Assembly (NCBI RefSeq): GCF_000425285.1
Contig: NZ_AUDD01000011.1
Span: forward strand, 1-64,000
Direction of reading: 5' to 3'
Origin: Acidipropionibacterium jensenii DSM 20535
GTDB lineage: Bacteria; Actinomycetota; Actinomycetes; Propionibacteriales; Propionibacteriaceae
Length of the DNA: 64,000 bases
Each line of letters starts with the position of its first letter. The stretch's first letter is position 1. Shown piece after piece: positions 17,532 to 25,692 of the stretch. The notes beneath the pieces were generated by a model. It made no database searches. It was not told the origin of the DNA and was given only the letters and a program-made list of their open reading frames with translations. Position numbers and translations under genes: made by a program.

Positions 17532-19865
17532 CTACTCGGACTGGCTGCGTGGCTCGGTGCGGGAATCGGATGATGTGCCCGGTCGCGAGGCGTGCCGGGT
17601 CTCCGCCTGCCCCTCGGGCGGGGTGCCCGGCGTCACCGGGGTGGTCGAGGTCTTCGGAGCTGTCGCCGGGGTGTCCGGCGCAGCCCCCTCGTCGGGGTGC
17701 TCGGTGGCCTCCTCCAACCCCTCCGACAGCTCCTCGGCCAGGCTCGCCGCCCCGGTGCCGTCACGGCTGCGGACCTGATGGATGCGCAGCAGGGTCGCTC
17801 CCAGCACGACCGCCCCCGAGATGATGATGATGATCCAGCCGATGTCGTCCATCCGGGTGGCCCGGACCACGAACTGGTGGGGGGACCCCAGAGGTCGGCC
17901 GGAGGGGCTGGTGAGCTGGGCCGACATCTCCACCACGCCATTGGAGCTGGCCCTGGGGGCGAACCGGATGGTCTGGGTCTCCCCCGACCTCACGGTCACC
18001 ACCGGGGTGGCCGGGATGGTGATCCGCTGCGGGTTCTCCGAGGTGAAGACCACCTTGAGCCGGATGGTCTCGGCGAGCCGGTTGGTCACCGTCAACGGGA
18101 GAGCGTTGGAGGACGACGACATCACGAAACTCTCGGCGGAGTGCAGGGTGATGGAGTGACCGGCGAGCAGCTGGTCGGCCGAGGCCATCGCCTGGTTGAG
18201 CCACTGGCTGTGCCCGGCGCTGCCGAGATTCACCGAGGTGGCCCGCGACAGGGTGCGCGCCGTCTTGGTCCTGGCGAGCTCGGCATCCCCGAGGATGTCC
18301 CCCCAGTCGGCAGCGTCGCGGGCCGCATCGCCCTGGTCGGTCCACCACGACCCGCGCAGGGAGGTGGGCACCGTGCTCGACGCCGGCAGCGGGCTGGTGA
18401 TGGACGGCGTCCCGACCGCCGTCGACAGCGGGGACAAGGTGAGCCAGGAGGTCGGTTCGGTGGCCGCCAGATCGGAGTCGGAGGTGACCACGGTGACGAC
18501 GTGGCGTCCCGCCTGGGAGTTCAGCAGGGTCTGGGCGAGCAGCCGTCCGCGACTCTGGGCGGTACTGGTGGCGTGGTCGGGACCGCCGTCGAGAAGGCCG
18601 GCCGTCAGCGGGATCAGCGTCGTCCCCGAGACCACACTGGAGGACTCGGACGGGCTGCTGGCGGCGCTGAGCACCACCTCGGGATGCAGGGCCGAGGAGA
18701 TCGCCGAGAACGACCGGCGGTCCAGCGCGCCGGCCTCGTCGACGATCGCCAGGGGGAGGGAGGAGGCCGGGTTGTCGGAGGTCAGGGCCGTCTGGGTCCT
18801 GCTCAGGACGACGGACCGGCCGGCCCGGGCGGCGCCGACCACGTCGGCATTGCCGTAGGGCAGCCGGAAGACCCGCCCGGAGGACAGCAGCGGCCGCACC
18901 TTGCCCAACCAGTCCTTCGCCGCCTGCGTCCCGGTCCCCGGCTTGCCGTCGATGGTGTAGCCGGCCGCCATCGAGGTGACCTCGTCCAGCAGGGCCGGAT
19001 CGATGACCACGGTGGAGCGGCGGGAGACGGCGGCGTCGACGAGGGCATTGAGACGACCGGTGAGCTCGCCGGCCAGATGGTCGTCCATGAAGGTGCCGTC
19101 CAGCCCCACCGACGGCCGGGAGGACAGTTCGATCACCGGGGTGAGCTGGGCCTTGGTGGCGGTGTCGGAGACCACGGTGAGCACCCGGGCTCGACCCACC
19201 GTCATCCTGTCGCGGCCCTTCGGGGTGGCCTGGACGTGGACGCCGACGAGATAGCTGCCGGGAGTCGTCAGACCCATGTCCTTGGCCGTGCCACTGACCT
19301 GGAAGGGGGCGGTCTGGCCGGGCTCGAAGGTCTGGGTGGCCTCCGGGTCGGTGATGTTGTCCAGGCTGGCCTCGTTCTTCTCGTTGAACCAGCGCTCGCC
19401 CACCGGCATGGTGATCGGGGAGGCCAGCACGGAGTCCAGGGATCCGACGTCGGTGATCGGGTCGCGGGACCGCCAGAAGGAGACCTGCACCCAGGTCATC
19501 GGCACCGTGGAGGTGTTGCGCACCGTGCCGCGGATGGTGATGGTCCCGTTGGCGTCCACGGTGTCCGGGGTGACGCTGGTCACGGTGGCCAGCACCTCGG
19601 GGTTCGTCGGCTGCCGGGTGGATCTCGTGGGCATGGACGGGGCGGCCAGCGCCGTCGCCGATCCGGAGACGGTGGCCAGGGAGGCCAGGACGGCCATGAT
19701 CAGGGCCAGCAGAGCGGCTGCAGGTCGACGCCATCGCCGCGGTCGCCGCGATGCGGGCGGCGTCGCGGCGGACGCCCTGTGCGAGGCTGCCGCCGGGAGC
19801 CTCCCCGATCCGGCGACAGGGGTGCGCGAACAGCTCCCTGGTCGGTCGGTCGGAGAGGTGGACAT
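17532..19865 (-). CDS. DUF6049 secreted/membrane-anchored protein
   Basis: A 777-residue envelope protein of unknown function conserved beside cca and murJ in Actinobacteria. It has an N-terminal basic region with a signal-like helix (LLALIMAVLASLATVSGSATALAAP), a long extracytoplasmic part with immunoglobulin-like beta regions, a C-terminal transmembrane helix (IGWIIIIISGAVVLGATLL) and a short acidic cytoplasmic tail. The start ATG 19865 has AGGA 8 bases upstream. In most relatives murJ follows directly; here the pseudokinase does, 170 bp on. Confidence 0.85.
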   Translation of the reverse strand: MSTSPTDRPGSCSRTPVAGSGRLPAAASHRASAATPPASRRPRRWRRPAAALLALIMAVLASLATVSGSATALAAPSMPTRSTRQPTNPEVLATVTSVTPDTVDANGTITIRGTVRNTSTVPMTWVQVSFWRSRDPITDVGSLDSVLASPITMPVGERWFNEKNEASLDNITDPEATQTFEPGQTAPFQVSGTAKDMGLTTPGSYLVGVHVQATPKGRDRMTVGRARVLTVVSDTATKAQLTPVIELSSRPSVGLDGTFMDDHLAGELTGRLNALVDAAVSRRSTVVIDPALLDEVTSMAAGYTIDGKPGTGTQAAKDWLGKVRPLLSSGRVFRLPYGNADVVGAARAGRSVVLSRTQTALTSDNPASSLPLAIVDEAGALDRRSFSAISSALHPEVVLSAASSPSESSSVVSGTTLIPLTAGLLDGGPDHATSTAQSRGRLLAQTLLNSQAGRHVVTVVTSDSDLAATEPTSWLTLSPLSTAVGTPSITSPLPASSTVPTSLRGSWWTDQGDAARDAADWGDILGDAELARTKTARTLSRATSVNLGSAGHSQWLNQAMASADQLLAGHSITLHSAESFVMSSSSNALPLTVTNRLAETIRLKVVFTSENPQRITIPATPVVTVRSGETQTIRFAPRASSNGVVEMSAQLTSPSGRPLGSPHQFVVRATRMDDIGWIIIIISGAVVLGATLLRIHQVRSRDGTGAASLAEELSEGLEEATEHPDEGAAPDTPATAPKTSTTPVTPGTPPEGQAETRHASRPGTSSDSRTEPRSQSE

Positions 19866-19946
19866 GGCGCCCATCCTATGGTCGCCGGCTGTGCGGAGGG
19901 TCGGGCACCGGCCCGCGGCTACCGCTTTCTGCCCGGCGAGGTCGCC

Positions 19947-21362
19947 TCACAGACCGGTCGAGGGACCTGCCGGGAGGGCGGTTCCCGGGGCTGCGATGAC
20001 GTAGACGGTTCCGGCCGAACCCGACAACCAGACCCGCTCGAACTGATCGCGTCGGTAGACCACCCGGACCTGGTCGTTGTCGGCCAGCTCGTGGCTCGCC
20101 GGGTCGTTGACGACGACGTCTCCCCGATCGGTGAATCCGACCACCACCAGGAGATGGCCCTCGGTCGAGTAGCCGGCGCCGTCCAGCTCCGCGGCGTCGA
20201 AGGAGACCGAGGCCGCCAGCGGGACGCCGGCCGCGATGAAGGGCTCCATCTGGGCCACCGAGGCCAGCCGGGTGACGAAGGTCGTCAGGCCGTACTCGGC
20301 GGGGTAGGCGGCCGAGAAGGCCCAGTTGCCGGCCCCGCCGTACTGGTGGTCCCAGGTGGCCCGCGCGCTGAAGGGGACGATGGCGTCGTCGGCGGGCTGG
20401 ACCCAGGCGAGATCCTCCGGGGAGGGGCCGACCTGGTAGCTGGTCATCACCATCGCCACCGAGGTCGCTGAGCACCAGGAGCCGCCGCCCCCGCCCCACT
20501 GCGGGTACTGGCCGCGGTGGGTCATCTGGGACAACGTGGGGACCGGGATCTCGATGCTCCGGGCCGATGTGGTGGCTGGGGTGACTGTGCTGGTGCTGGT
20601 GCTGGTGCTGGTGCTGGTGCTGGTGCTGGTGCCGGTCAGGTCGGTGGGCGCGCCCTCGCCGAGGTGCTCGGGAGTCGTGAGAGTCGGCGTCCTGGAGGCG
20701 ACCGCTCCCAGCAGAGAGACCACCGGGAGCTCGGACTCGTCGGCCGGGCAGAACAGGGTCACCCGCAGCCGGTACCCGGTGATCGGTCGGGTCCCGCGGG
20801 CCCTGAGGGTGTCGGTGTCCACGACGGCGACGTCATCGGCCTGGCCGTCGACGCTGACGCGGTGGATCCCGCCGCCCTGGGCGGGAAGTTTCTCGCACCA
20901 GCGGGCCATGGTGAACCAGCTGGCCGGGGCGGTGTCGGCCGGGCTCGCGACGACGTCGCCGTCCGCGGTCCGGCTGCTGGGAGTCGGGGCGGTGTCGGGT
21001 GTGGTGGCCCAGGGCTGGATCTGAACCTCGATCCAGGAACGTCCCGGGGTCCGGGCATTCCAGGACACGATGATCTCGTCGGGGATGAGCCCGAGACTGT
21101 GCAGGGGCGAGGTCCAGGTGGCACAGCGGTAGTCCACCGGCGCGGCGTCGGCGACCCTGGTCACCTCGCCGTCGGGGGTGTCGACGAAGGGATCGGCGAA
21201 GGCGACGGGGCCCGACAGATGATCGACGGTGAGTCCCAGGTCGCCGACCCGGGTGCCGTCATGGTCGCCGTCGGCGAAGGCCTGTCGACCGGCTGCCGTC
21301 TCGGCGGGATGGGCCTGCCAGGCGTGGAACTCGATCTGGTCGGCAGGCATCGGGGTGTGCAT
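19947..21362 (-). CDS. C39-like (papain-fold) peptidase family protein
   Basis: A 471-residue protein with an N-terminal discoidin-like beta region and a C-terminal cysteine peptidase_C39-like domain. Catalytic residues are recognisable: Cys in GGGSWCSATSVAMVM, His in STEGHLLVVVGF and Asn/Asp in VVVNDPASHE. The start ATG 21362 has GAAGGA upstream. No signal peptide is seen from this start, which is unusual because relatives are generally exported. A Thr-Ser repeat links the halves (see the repeat at 20589). Substrate unknown; neighbours suggest an envelope role. Confidence 0.82.
   Translation of the reverse strand: MHTPMPADQIEFHAWQAHPAETAAGRQAFADGDHDGTRVGDLGLTVDHLSGPVAFADPFVDTPDGEVTRVADAAPVDYRCATWTSPLHSLGLIPDEIIVSWNARTPGRSWIEVQIQPWATTPDTAPTPSSRTADGDVVASPADTAPASWFTMARWCEKLPAQGGGIHRVSVDGQADDVAVVDTDTLRARGTRPITGYRLRVTLFCPADESELPVVSLLGAVASRTPTLTTPEHLGEGAPTDLTGTSTSTSTSTSTSTSTVTPATTSARSIEIPVPTLSQMTHRGQYPQWGGGGGSWCSATSVAMVMTSYQVGPSPEDLAWVQPADDAIVPFSARATWDHQYGGAGNWAFSAAYPAEYGLTTFVTRLASVAQMEPFIAAGVPLAASVSFDAAELDGAGYSTEGHLLVVVGFTDRGDVVVNDPASHELADNDQVRVVYRRDQFERVWLSGSAGTVYVIAAPGTALPAGPSTGL
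20589..20630. repeat. Hexanucleotide microsatellite coding a Thr-Ser linker
   Basis: Seven perfect GCTGGT units (ACCAGC on the coding strand) encode (Thr-Ser)7 between the two domains of the C39-like protein. The unit is a multiple of three, so length change would alter linker length but not frame. Confidence 0.95.
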
Positions 21363-21445
21363 CGCATGATCCTTCGTGAGGTCTCGGCAGGTTCCATCGG
21401 TCTTCAGGGTTGCGGTCCCCATCATCTCGTGCGGGCGTGCGGGTC

Positions 21446-22993
21446 TCAGGCCTGCGACTCCGGCTGATCCGCCCACCAGGACCGCAGCGCCTGGCCGGCC
21501 TCCTCGACGCTCTGGGGGCCCTCGTCCAGGCGCAGGTTGAGCAGGAACTTGTAGGCCCGCCCGACCACCGGTCCCGGCCTGATGCCGAGGATCGCCATGA
21601 TCTGCTCGCCGTCCAGATCGGGACGGATCGCCTCGAGCTCCTCGCGCTCCTCGAGCTCGGCGATCCGGCGCTCCAGGTCGTCGTAGGCGAACTCGAGGCG
21701 TTCGGCCTTGCGCCGATTCATCGTCGTGCAGTCGGCCCGGGTGAGGATGTGCAGTCGTTCCAGCTGGTCACCGGCGTCGCGCACGTAGCGGCGCACCGCC
21801 GAGTCCGTCCAGCCCTGGTCCCCGTAGCCGTGGAAGCGCAGATGGAGTTCGACGAGGGTGGAGACGTCCTTGACGAACTGCGAGGGGAAGGCCAGCGCCT
21901 TGAGGCGCTTGCGGGTCAACTTGGCCCCGACCACGTCGTGGTGGTGGAAGGAGACCTTGCCGCCGGGCTCGAACCGTCGGGTCGCCGGCTTGCCGACATC
22001 GTGCATCAGCGCAGCCATCCGCCCGGTGAGGTCGGGTGAGTCGCCCCGGGAGTGCTCCAGGGCGATGGACTGCTCCACGACCGTCAGGGTGTGCTGGTAC
22101 ACGTCCTTGTGACGGTGGTGCTCGTCGCGCTCCAGCTGCAGGGCCGGCAGCTCTGGAAGGACATGGTCGGCGATCCCGGTGGAGACCAGCAGGTCCAGGC
22201 CCTCCCTCGGGTGGTCGGTGAGCAGCAGCTTCGACAGCTCGTCGCGGACCCGTTCGGCCGAGATGATCGCGATCCGGTCGGCCATCTCGGTCATCGCGGT
22301 GCGCACCGGGGCGGTGACGGCGAAGCCGAGCTGGGAGGTGAACCGTGCCGCCCGCATCATCCGCAGCGGGTCGTCGGAGAAGGACCGCTCCGGGGGGAAG
22401 GGGGTGCGCAGCACCCCGGCGGCGATATCGGCCAGACCGGCGTGCGGGTCGACGAACTGCCGGGTGGCGGCGTGCACGGCCATCGCGTTGACGGTGAAGT
22501 CCCGCCGGATGAGGTCCTCGTCAATGCTCGACCCGAAGGCGATCGCGGGCTTGCGGGAGTCGGGCCGGTAGACATCAGTGCGATAGGTGGTGATCTCCAC
22601 CACCCAGGCATCAGGAGAGGCCTGCCCCGGGTCGCCCCCTGTCAGGGGCTCGGTGGCCGGGGCATCTGCCACCGGGATCCGGGCCCCGATGGTGCCGAAG
22701 GCGCGGCCTATGTCCCAGACCGCATGGGTTCTCGTGCGCAGCAGGGACTCGATCTCATCGGGGTGGGCATCTGAGGTGAAGTCCAGATCGTGGCCGAGGG
22801 TTCCCAGCAGGGCGTCGCGGACCGACCCGCCGACCAGGTAGAGGTCGTGGCCGTGGTCGGCGAACAGCTGGCCGAGTTCGCCGATCAGCGGGATGGTCGA
22901 GAACAGCCGATCGATCCGGTGCTCCAGCAGCTGTGGCAGCGTGAGACCCCGTTCCTCGGGGGACGGGTTCAGGCAGTCAAGAGATGCGGACAC
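21446..22993 (-). CDS. cca: CCA tRNA nucleotidyltransferase
   Basis: Adds or repairs the 3'-CCA of tRNAs. The 515-residue class II enzyme has the head-domain motifs LVGGSVRDALLG and HDLDFTSDA (metal-binding Asp residues), RRDFTVNAMAVH, the RNA-binding neck, and a C-terminal HD domain (ALMHDVGKPATRR). Actinobacterial proteins of this length carry the same HD region. It is the first gene of the minus-strand block leading to sigM, the order usual near the chromosome origin in this phylum. Confidence 0.95.
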   Translation of the reverse strand: MSASLDCLNPSPEERGLTLPQLLEHRIDRLFSTIPLIGELGQLFADHGHDLYLVGGSVRDALLGTLGHDLDFTSDAHPDEIESLLRTRTHAVWDIGRAFGTIGARIPVADAPATEPLTGGDPGQASPDAWVVEITTYRTDVYRPDSRKPAIAFGSSIDEDLIRRDFTVNAMAVHAATRQFVDPHAGLADIAAGVLRTPFPPERSFSDDPLRMMRAARFTSQLGFAVTAPVRTAMTEMADRIAIISAERVRDELSKLLLTDHPREGLDLLVSTGIADHVLPELPALQLERDEHHRHKDVYQHTLTVVEQSIALEHSRGDSPDLTGRMAALMHDVGKPATRRFEPGGKVSFHHHDVVGAKLTRKRLKALAFPSQFVKDVSTLVELHLRFHGYGDQGWTDSAVRRYVRDAGDQLERLHILTRADCTTMNRRKAERLEFAYDDLERRIAELEEREELEAIRPDLDGEQIMAILGIRPGPVVGRAYKFLLNLRLDEGPQSVEEAGQALRSWWADQPESQA

Positions 22994-23048
22994 GGGGCTC
23001 TACTTTACGAGATGCCGCGGAACTGGTCAGAGTTCCCTCGGTGGCGAT

Positions 23049-23206
23049 GAGTTCTGCCATGTGTGGGCCGGCGTGTGGATAGTCCAGTTGCTTGTGTGCT
23101 CTGTGGCAGATCTCGTGTGGGCCCGTCGTGGCGTGCGATTGAGTTCTGCCATATGCAGGCCGGCGTGTGGATTATCCGCGTCGTGTGCTTCCCTGTGGCA
23201 GATCTC
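23049..23206. repeat. Two 66-bp repeat units with inverted ends
   Basis: Units at 23049-23114 and 23141-23206 each begin GAGTTCTGCCA and end TGGCAGATCTC, near-perfect inverted ends (one mismatch), and share GCCGGCGTGTGGAT inside. The interiors diverge after that. They lie in the 463-bp gap between cca and the glycerate kinase gene. A further direct repeat (GGGCCGTGGCG) recurs at about 23235 and 23321. No coding sequence is supported in the gap. Confidence 0.85.
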
Positions 23207-23456
23207 GCCCCTTGCAGGGGTGGGGGCACCTTGTGGGCCGTGGCGGCTCACTCCTTCCGAGGTGCGGGTGCCCGGATCCTGCGGCGGACCTCATGTCGCT
23301 CCCAGCAGCGGGCACCTCGTGGGCCGTGGCGTGCCCACTTACTCCAAGGCTGTTGGCCACCAGGGCCTCGGTGTGTGGGAACCATGGCCTCGGCAGAGGA
23401 TCTCATCTCCTCTTCCCCGGGCGACGCCTGGCTGTCGGGCCCCTACCATTGCGGGC

Positions 23457-24596
23457 ATGGGATCACAGTCCGACGCGGGCAGCGTCGTGGTCGCGGTGGA
23501 CTCCTTCAAGGGGTCGTTGACCAGCGGACAGGCCTGCATGGCGGTCACCCAGGGCCTGCGGCAGGCCGAACCCGATATCGATGTCGTCTCGATCCCGGTG
23601 GCCGACGGCGGCGAGGGCACTCTGGATGCGGCGATCGCGGCCGGCTACCACTCGGTGTCGACCCGCTGCCACGGCGCCACCGGTGATCTCGCCCAGGTCG
23701 ACTGGGCCCGGCGCGGGGACGATGCGGTCATCGAGATGGCAGCCTGCTGCGGCTTGGAACGGGCAGACCGGGTCTCCGGCCCGCCCACTCCCGAGCGCGC
23801 CCTGGCCGCCTCCAGCAGAGGGCTTGGTGAGGTGATCGTGGCCGCCCTGCGCGAGGGCGTGAAGTCGATCACGATCGGGATCGGGGGCTCTGCCAGCACC
23901 GATGGCGGCGCTGGAATGCTCGAGGCCCTCGGGGCGATCTTCCTCGATGCCGAACGCCGCGATGTCACACCGGGCCTGACCGGTCTGACCAAGCTCGACC
24001 TGGTCGACCTCACCCACCTCCATCCCCGGCTGGCCGATGTGAGGCTGACCGTCGCCTGCGATGTCACCAGTCCACTGCTGGGACCCGAGGGGACAGCCGC
24101 AGTCTTCGGTCCGCAGAAGGGGCTGGATGAGGCCGGCGTCGCGCTGGCCGACGAGACCCTCGAGGTCTTCTCCGGTGCGGTCGAGCCGGCTCTGGGAGTG
24201 ATGCACCGCGATGATCCCGGTGCCGGGGCCGCCGGCGGGGTCGGCTGGGCGCTGATGTGTCTTGGGGCGCAGTACCGGCCCGGGGCAGAGGTCGTACTCG
24301 GCTGGTCGAATGCCGCCGAGAGGATTCGTGACGCCTCCCTGGTGATCACCGGCGAGGGTCGGCTCGACCACCAGACCCTGCTCGGCAAGACCCCCGACGC
24401 GGTGCGCCGGATCGCCCGTGAGGCCGGTGTCCCGGTCTGGGCGGTGTGCGGGGTCTGCGAACTGGAGGGCGCCGACCGGGACGCCTTCGACGGGGTTCTG
24501 GCGCTGTCGGACATCGAGCCCGATCCGAAGCGGTCGATCGCGGCCGCCCGATCGTTGCTGATCCGGCTGATCGCCGAGGCGATGGGGGAGGAGTAG
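23457..24596 (+). CDS. Glycerate kinase
   Basis: Phosphorylates D-glycerate, feeding glycolysis. The 379-residue protein matches the GlxK/GarK family: VVAVDSFKGSLTSGQA at the N-terminus, VADGGEGTLDA, the GIGGSASTDGGAGMLEALG loop, PQKGLDEAGV and the C-terminal TGEGRLDHQTLLGK. These bacterial enzymes usually make 2-phosphoglycerate. ATG 23457 begins exactly at the conserved N-terminus; GGGC upstream is a weak ribosome site. No glycolate or glucarate genes are adjacent. Confidence 0.93.
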   Translation: MGSQSDAGSVVVAVDSFKGSLTSGQACMAVTQGLRQAEPDIDVVSIPVADGGEGTLDAAIAAGYHSVSTRCHGATGDLAQVDWARRGDDAVIEMAACCGLERADRVSGPPTPERALAASSRGLGEVIVAALREGVKSITIGIGGSASTDGGAGMLEALGAIFLDAERRDVTPGLTGLTKLDLVDLTHLHPRLADVRLTVACDVTSPLLGPEGTAAVFGPQKGLDEAGVALADETLEVFSGAVEPALGVMHRDDPGAGAAGGVGWALMCLGAQYRPGAEVVLGWSNAAERIRDASLVITGEGRLDHQTLLGKTPDAVRRIAREAGVPVWAVCGVCELEGADRDAFDGVLALSDIEPDPKRSIAAARSLLIRLIAEAMGEE

Positions 24597-24776
24597 CCGG
24601 CTCGTTCCACATCCCGACCGGGCCGGGCGCAGTCGGTGCAGGTGGCTGGACCGGAGTGCCATCGGTGCGGATGGTCGCACTGAACTTGGGATCATCCGAG
24701 GTGGTGGGACAGGGTCGGAACTCTGCCGGACCGGGGCCGGGGTTCGGCTGGGGGCTCGACCGGCGGGAACCGCCGC

Positions 24777-25682
24777 TCAGAAGGCGCCGCGGATCCGGGC
24801 CTCGTCGAAGGCGTCCTTCACCTTGCGGCGGATGGTGCGGATGACGTCGTACTGGGTTTGGGCGACGCACTTGGTGGAGATCTGGAAGGTCATCTGGTCG
24901 CCGGTGATGTCGGTGACGCCGAGCACCGTCGGGGTCTCCAGCAGGGAGTCGCTGAACTGCGGGTCCTGGTCGACCTCGCGGATCACCATCTTGAGCACCC
25001 GCATCACGACCAGGGGATCCTCGGAGGCGTGCACGGTGATGTCGGTCAGGGTGGTCGCCACTCCCTGGGTGCGATTGCCGACCGTGGTGATCTCGCCGTT
25101 GCGGATGTACCAGATCAGCCCGTCGAAGTCGCGGATCCTGGTCACCCTCAGCCCGATGTCCTCGATGGTGCCCTTGATGTCGTTGATCTCCACGACGTCC
25201 CCGACCCCGTACTGGTCCTCGAAGATCAGGAAGAGGCCGGACAACAGGTCCTTCACCAGAGTCTGGGCGCCGAAGGCCAGGGCGATGCCGGCGACACCGG
25301 CCGAGGCGAGGATCGGGGTGAGCTGGATGCCGACCGTGTCGAATCCCCACATCACCGCGATCGCCACGATCAGTGCGACGCCGATGTTGGACAGCAGCCG
25401 ACCGACCGTGGTGGTGCGTTGAGCCTGGCGTTCGGCGTTGAGGCCGGTGAGCTCGCCGATCGCGATTCCGCCGTGGGTGGTCTCGGAGGACCGGCGCTTC
25501 TCGGTGCGTCGCAGCATCCAGCCGATCAGCCAGTTGATGCCCTTGCGCAGCAGCCATCGGCAGACCAGGGCGGCCACCGTGATGATCGCCAGGTTGATGG
25601 GCGTGTAGGGCCAGTTCCAGGTGAAGGACTTGACGATTGAAGTCCTCATCGGAATGAGCACGTGGAGCGGGTTCAGCAGCAC
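24777..25682 (-). CDS. mscS: MscS-family small-conductance mechanosensitive channel
   Basis: Releases solutes on osmotic downshock. The 301-residue protein has three membrane helices (about 28-46, 95-115 and 120-145); the pore helix GIALAFGAQTLVKDLLSGLF is the family hallmark, followed by the beta domain (GDVVEINDIKGTIEDIGLR) and a mixed C-terminal domain. The start is GTG 25682 with GGAGG 4 bases upstream. It follows the penicillin-binding protein stop by 10 bp, so it is probably co-transcribed with it. Confidence 0.92.
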   Translation of the reverse strand: MLLNPLHVLIPMRTSIVKSFTWNWPYTPINLAIITVAALVCRWLLRKGINWLIGWMLRRTEKRRSSETTHGGIAIGELTGLNAERQAQRTTTVGRLLSNIGVALIVAIAVMWGFDTVGIQLTPILASAGVAGIALAFGAQTLVKDLLSGLFLIFEDQYGVGDVVEINDIKGTIEDIGLRVTRIRDFDGLIWYIRNGEITTVGNRTQGVATTLTDITVHASEDPLVVMRVLKMVIREVDQDPQFSDSLLETPTVLGVTDITGDQMTFQISTKCVAQTQYDVIRTIRRKVKDAFDEARIRGAF

Positions 25683-25692
25683 CGGACCTCCG

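Noticed and set aside
20589-20630. Microsatellite as an on/off phase-variation switch
   Set aside because: The unit is six bases, so any change keeps the reading frame; it can only alter linker length.
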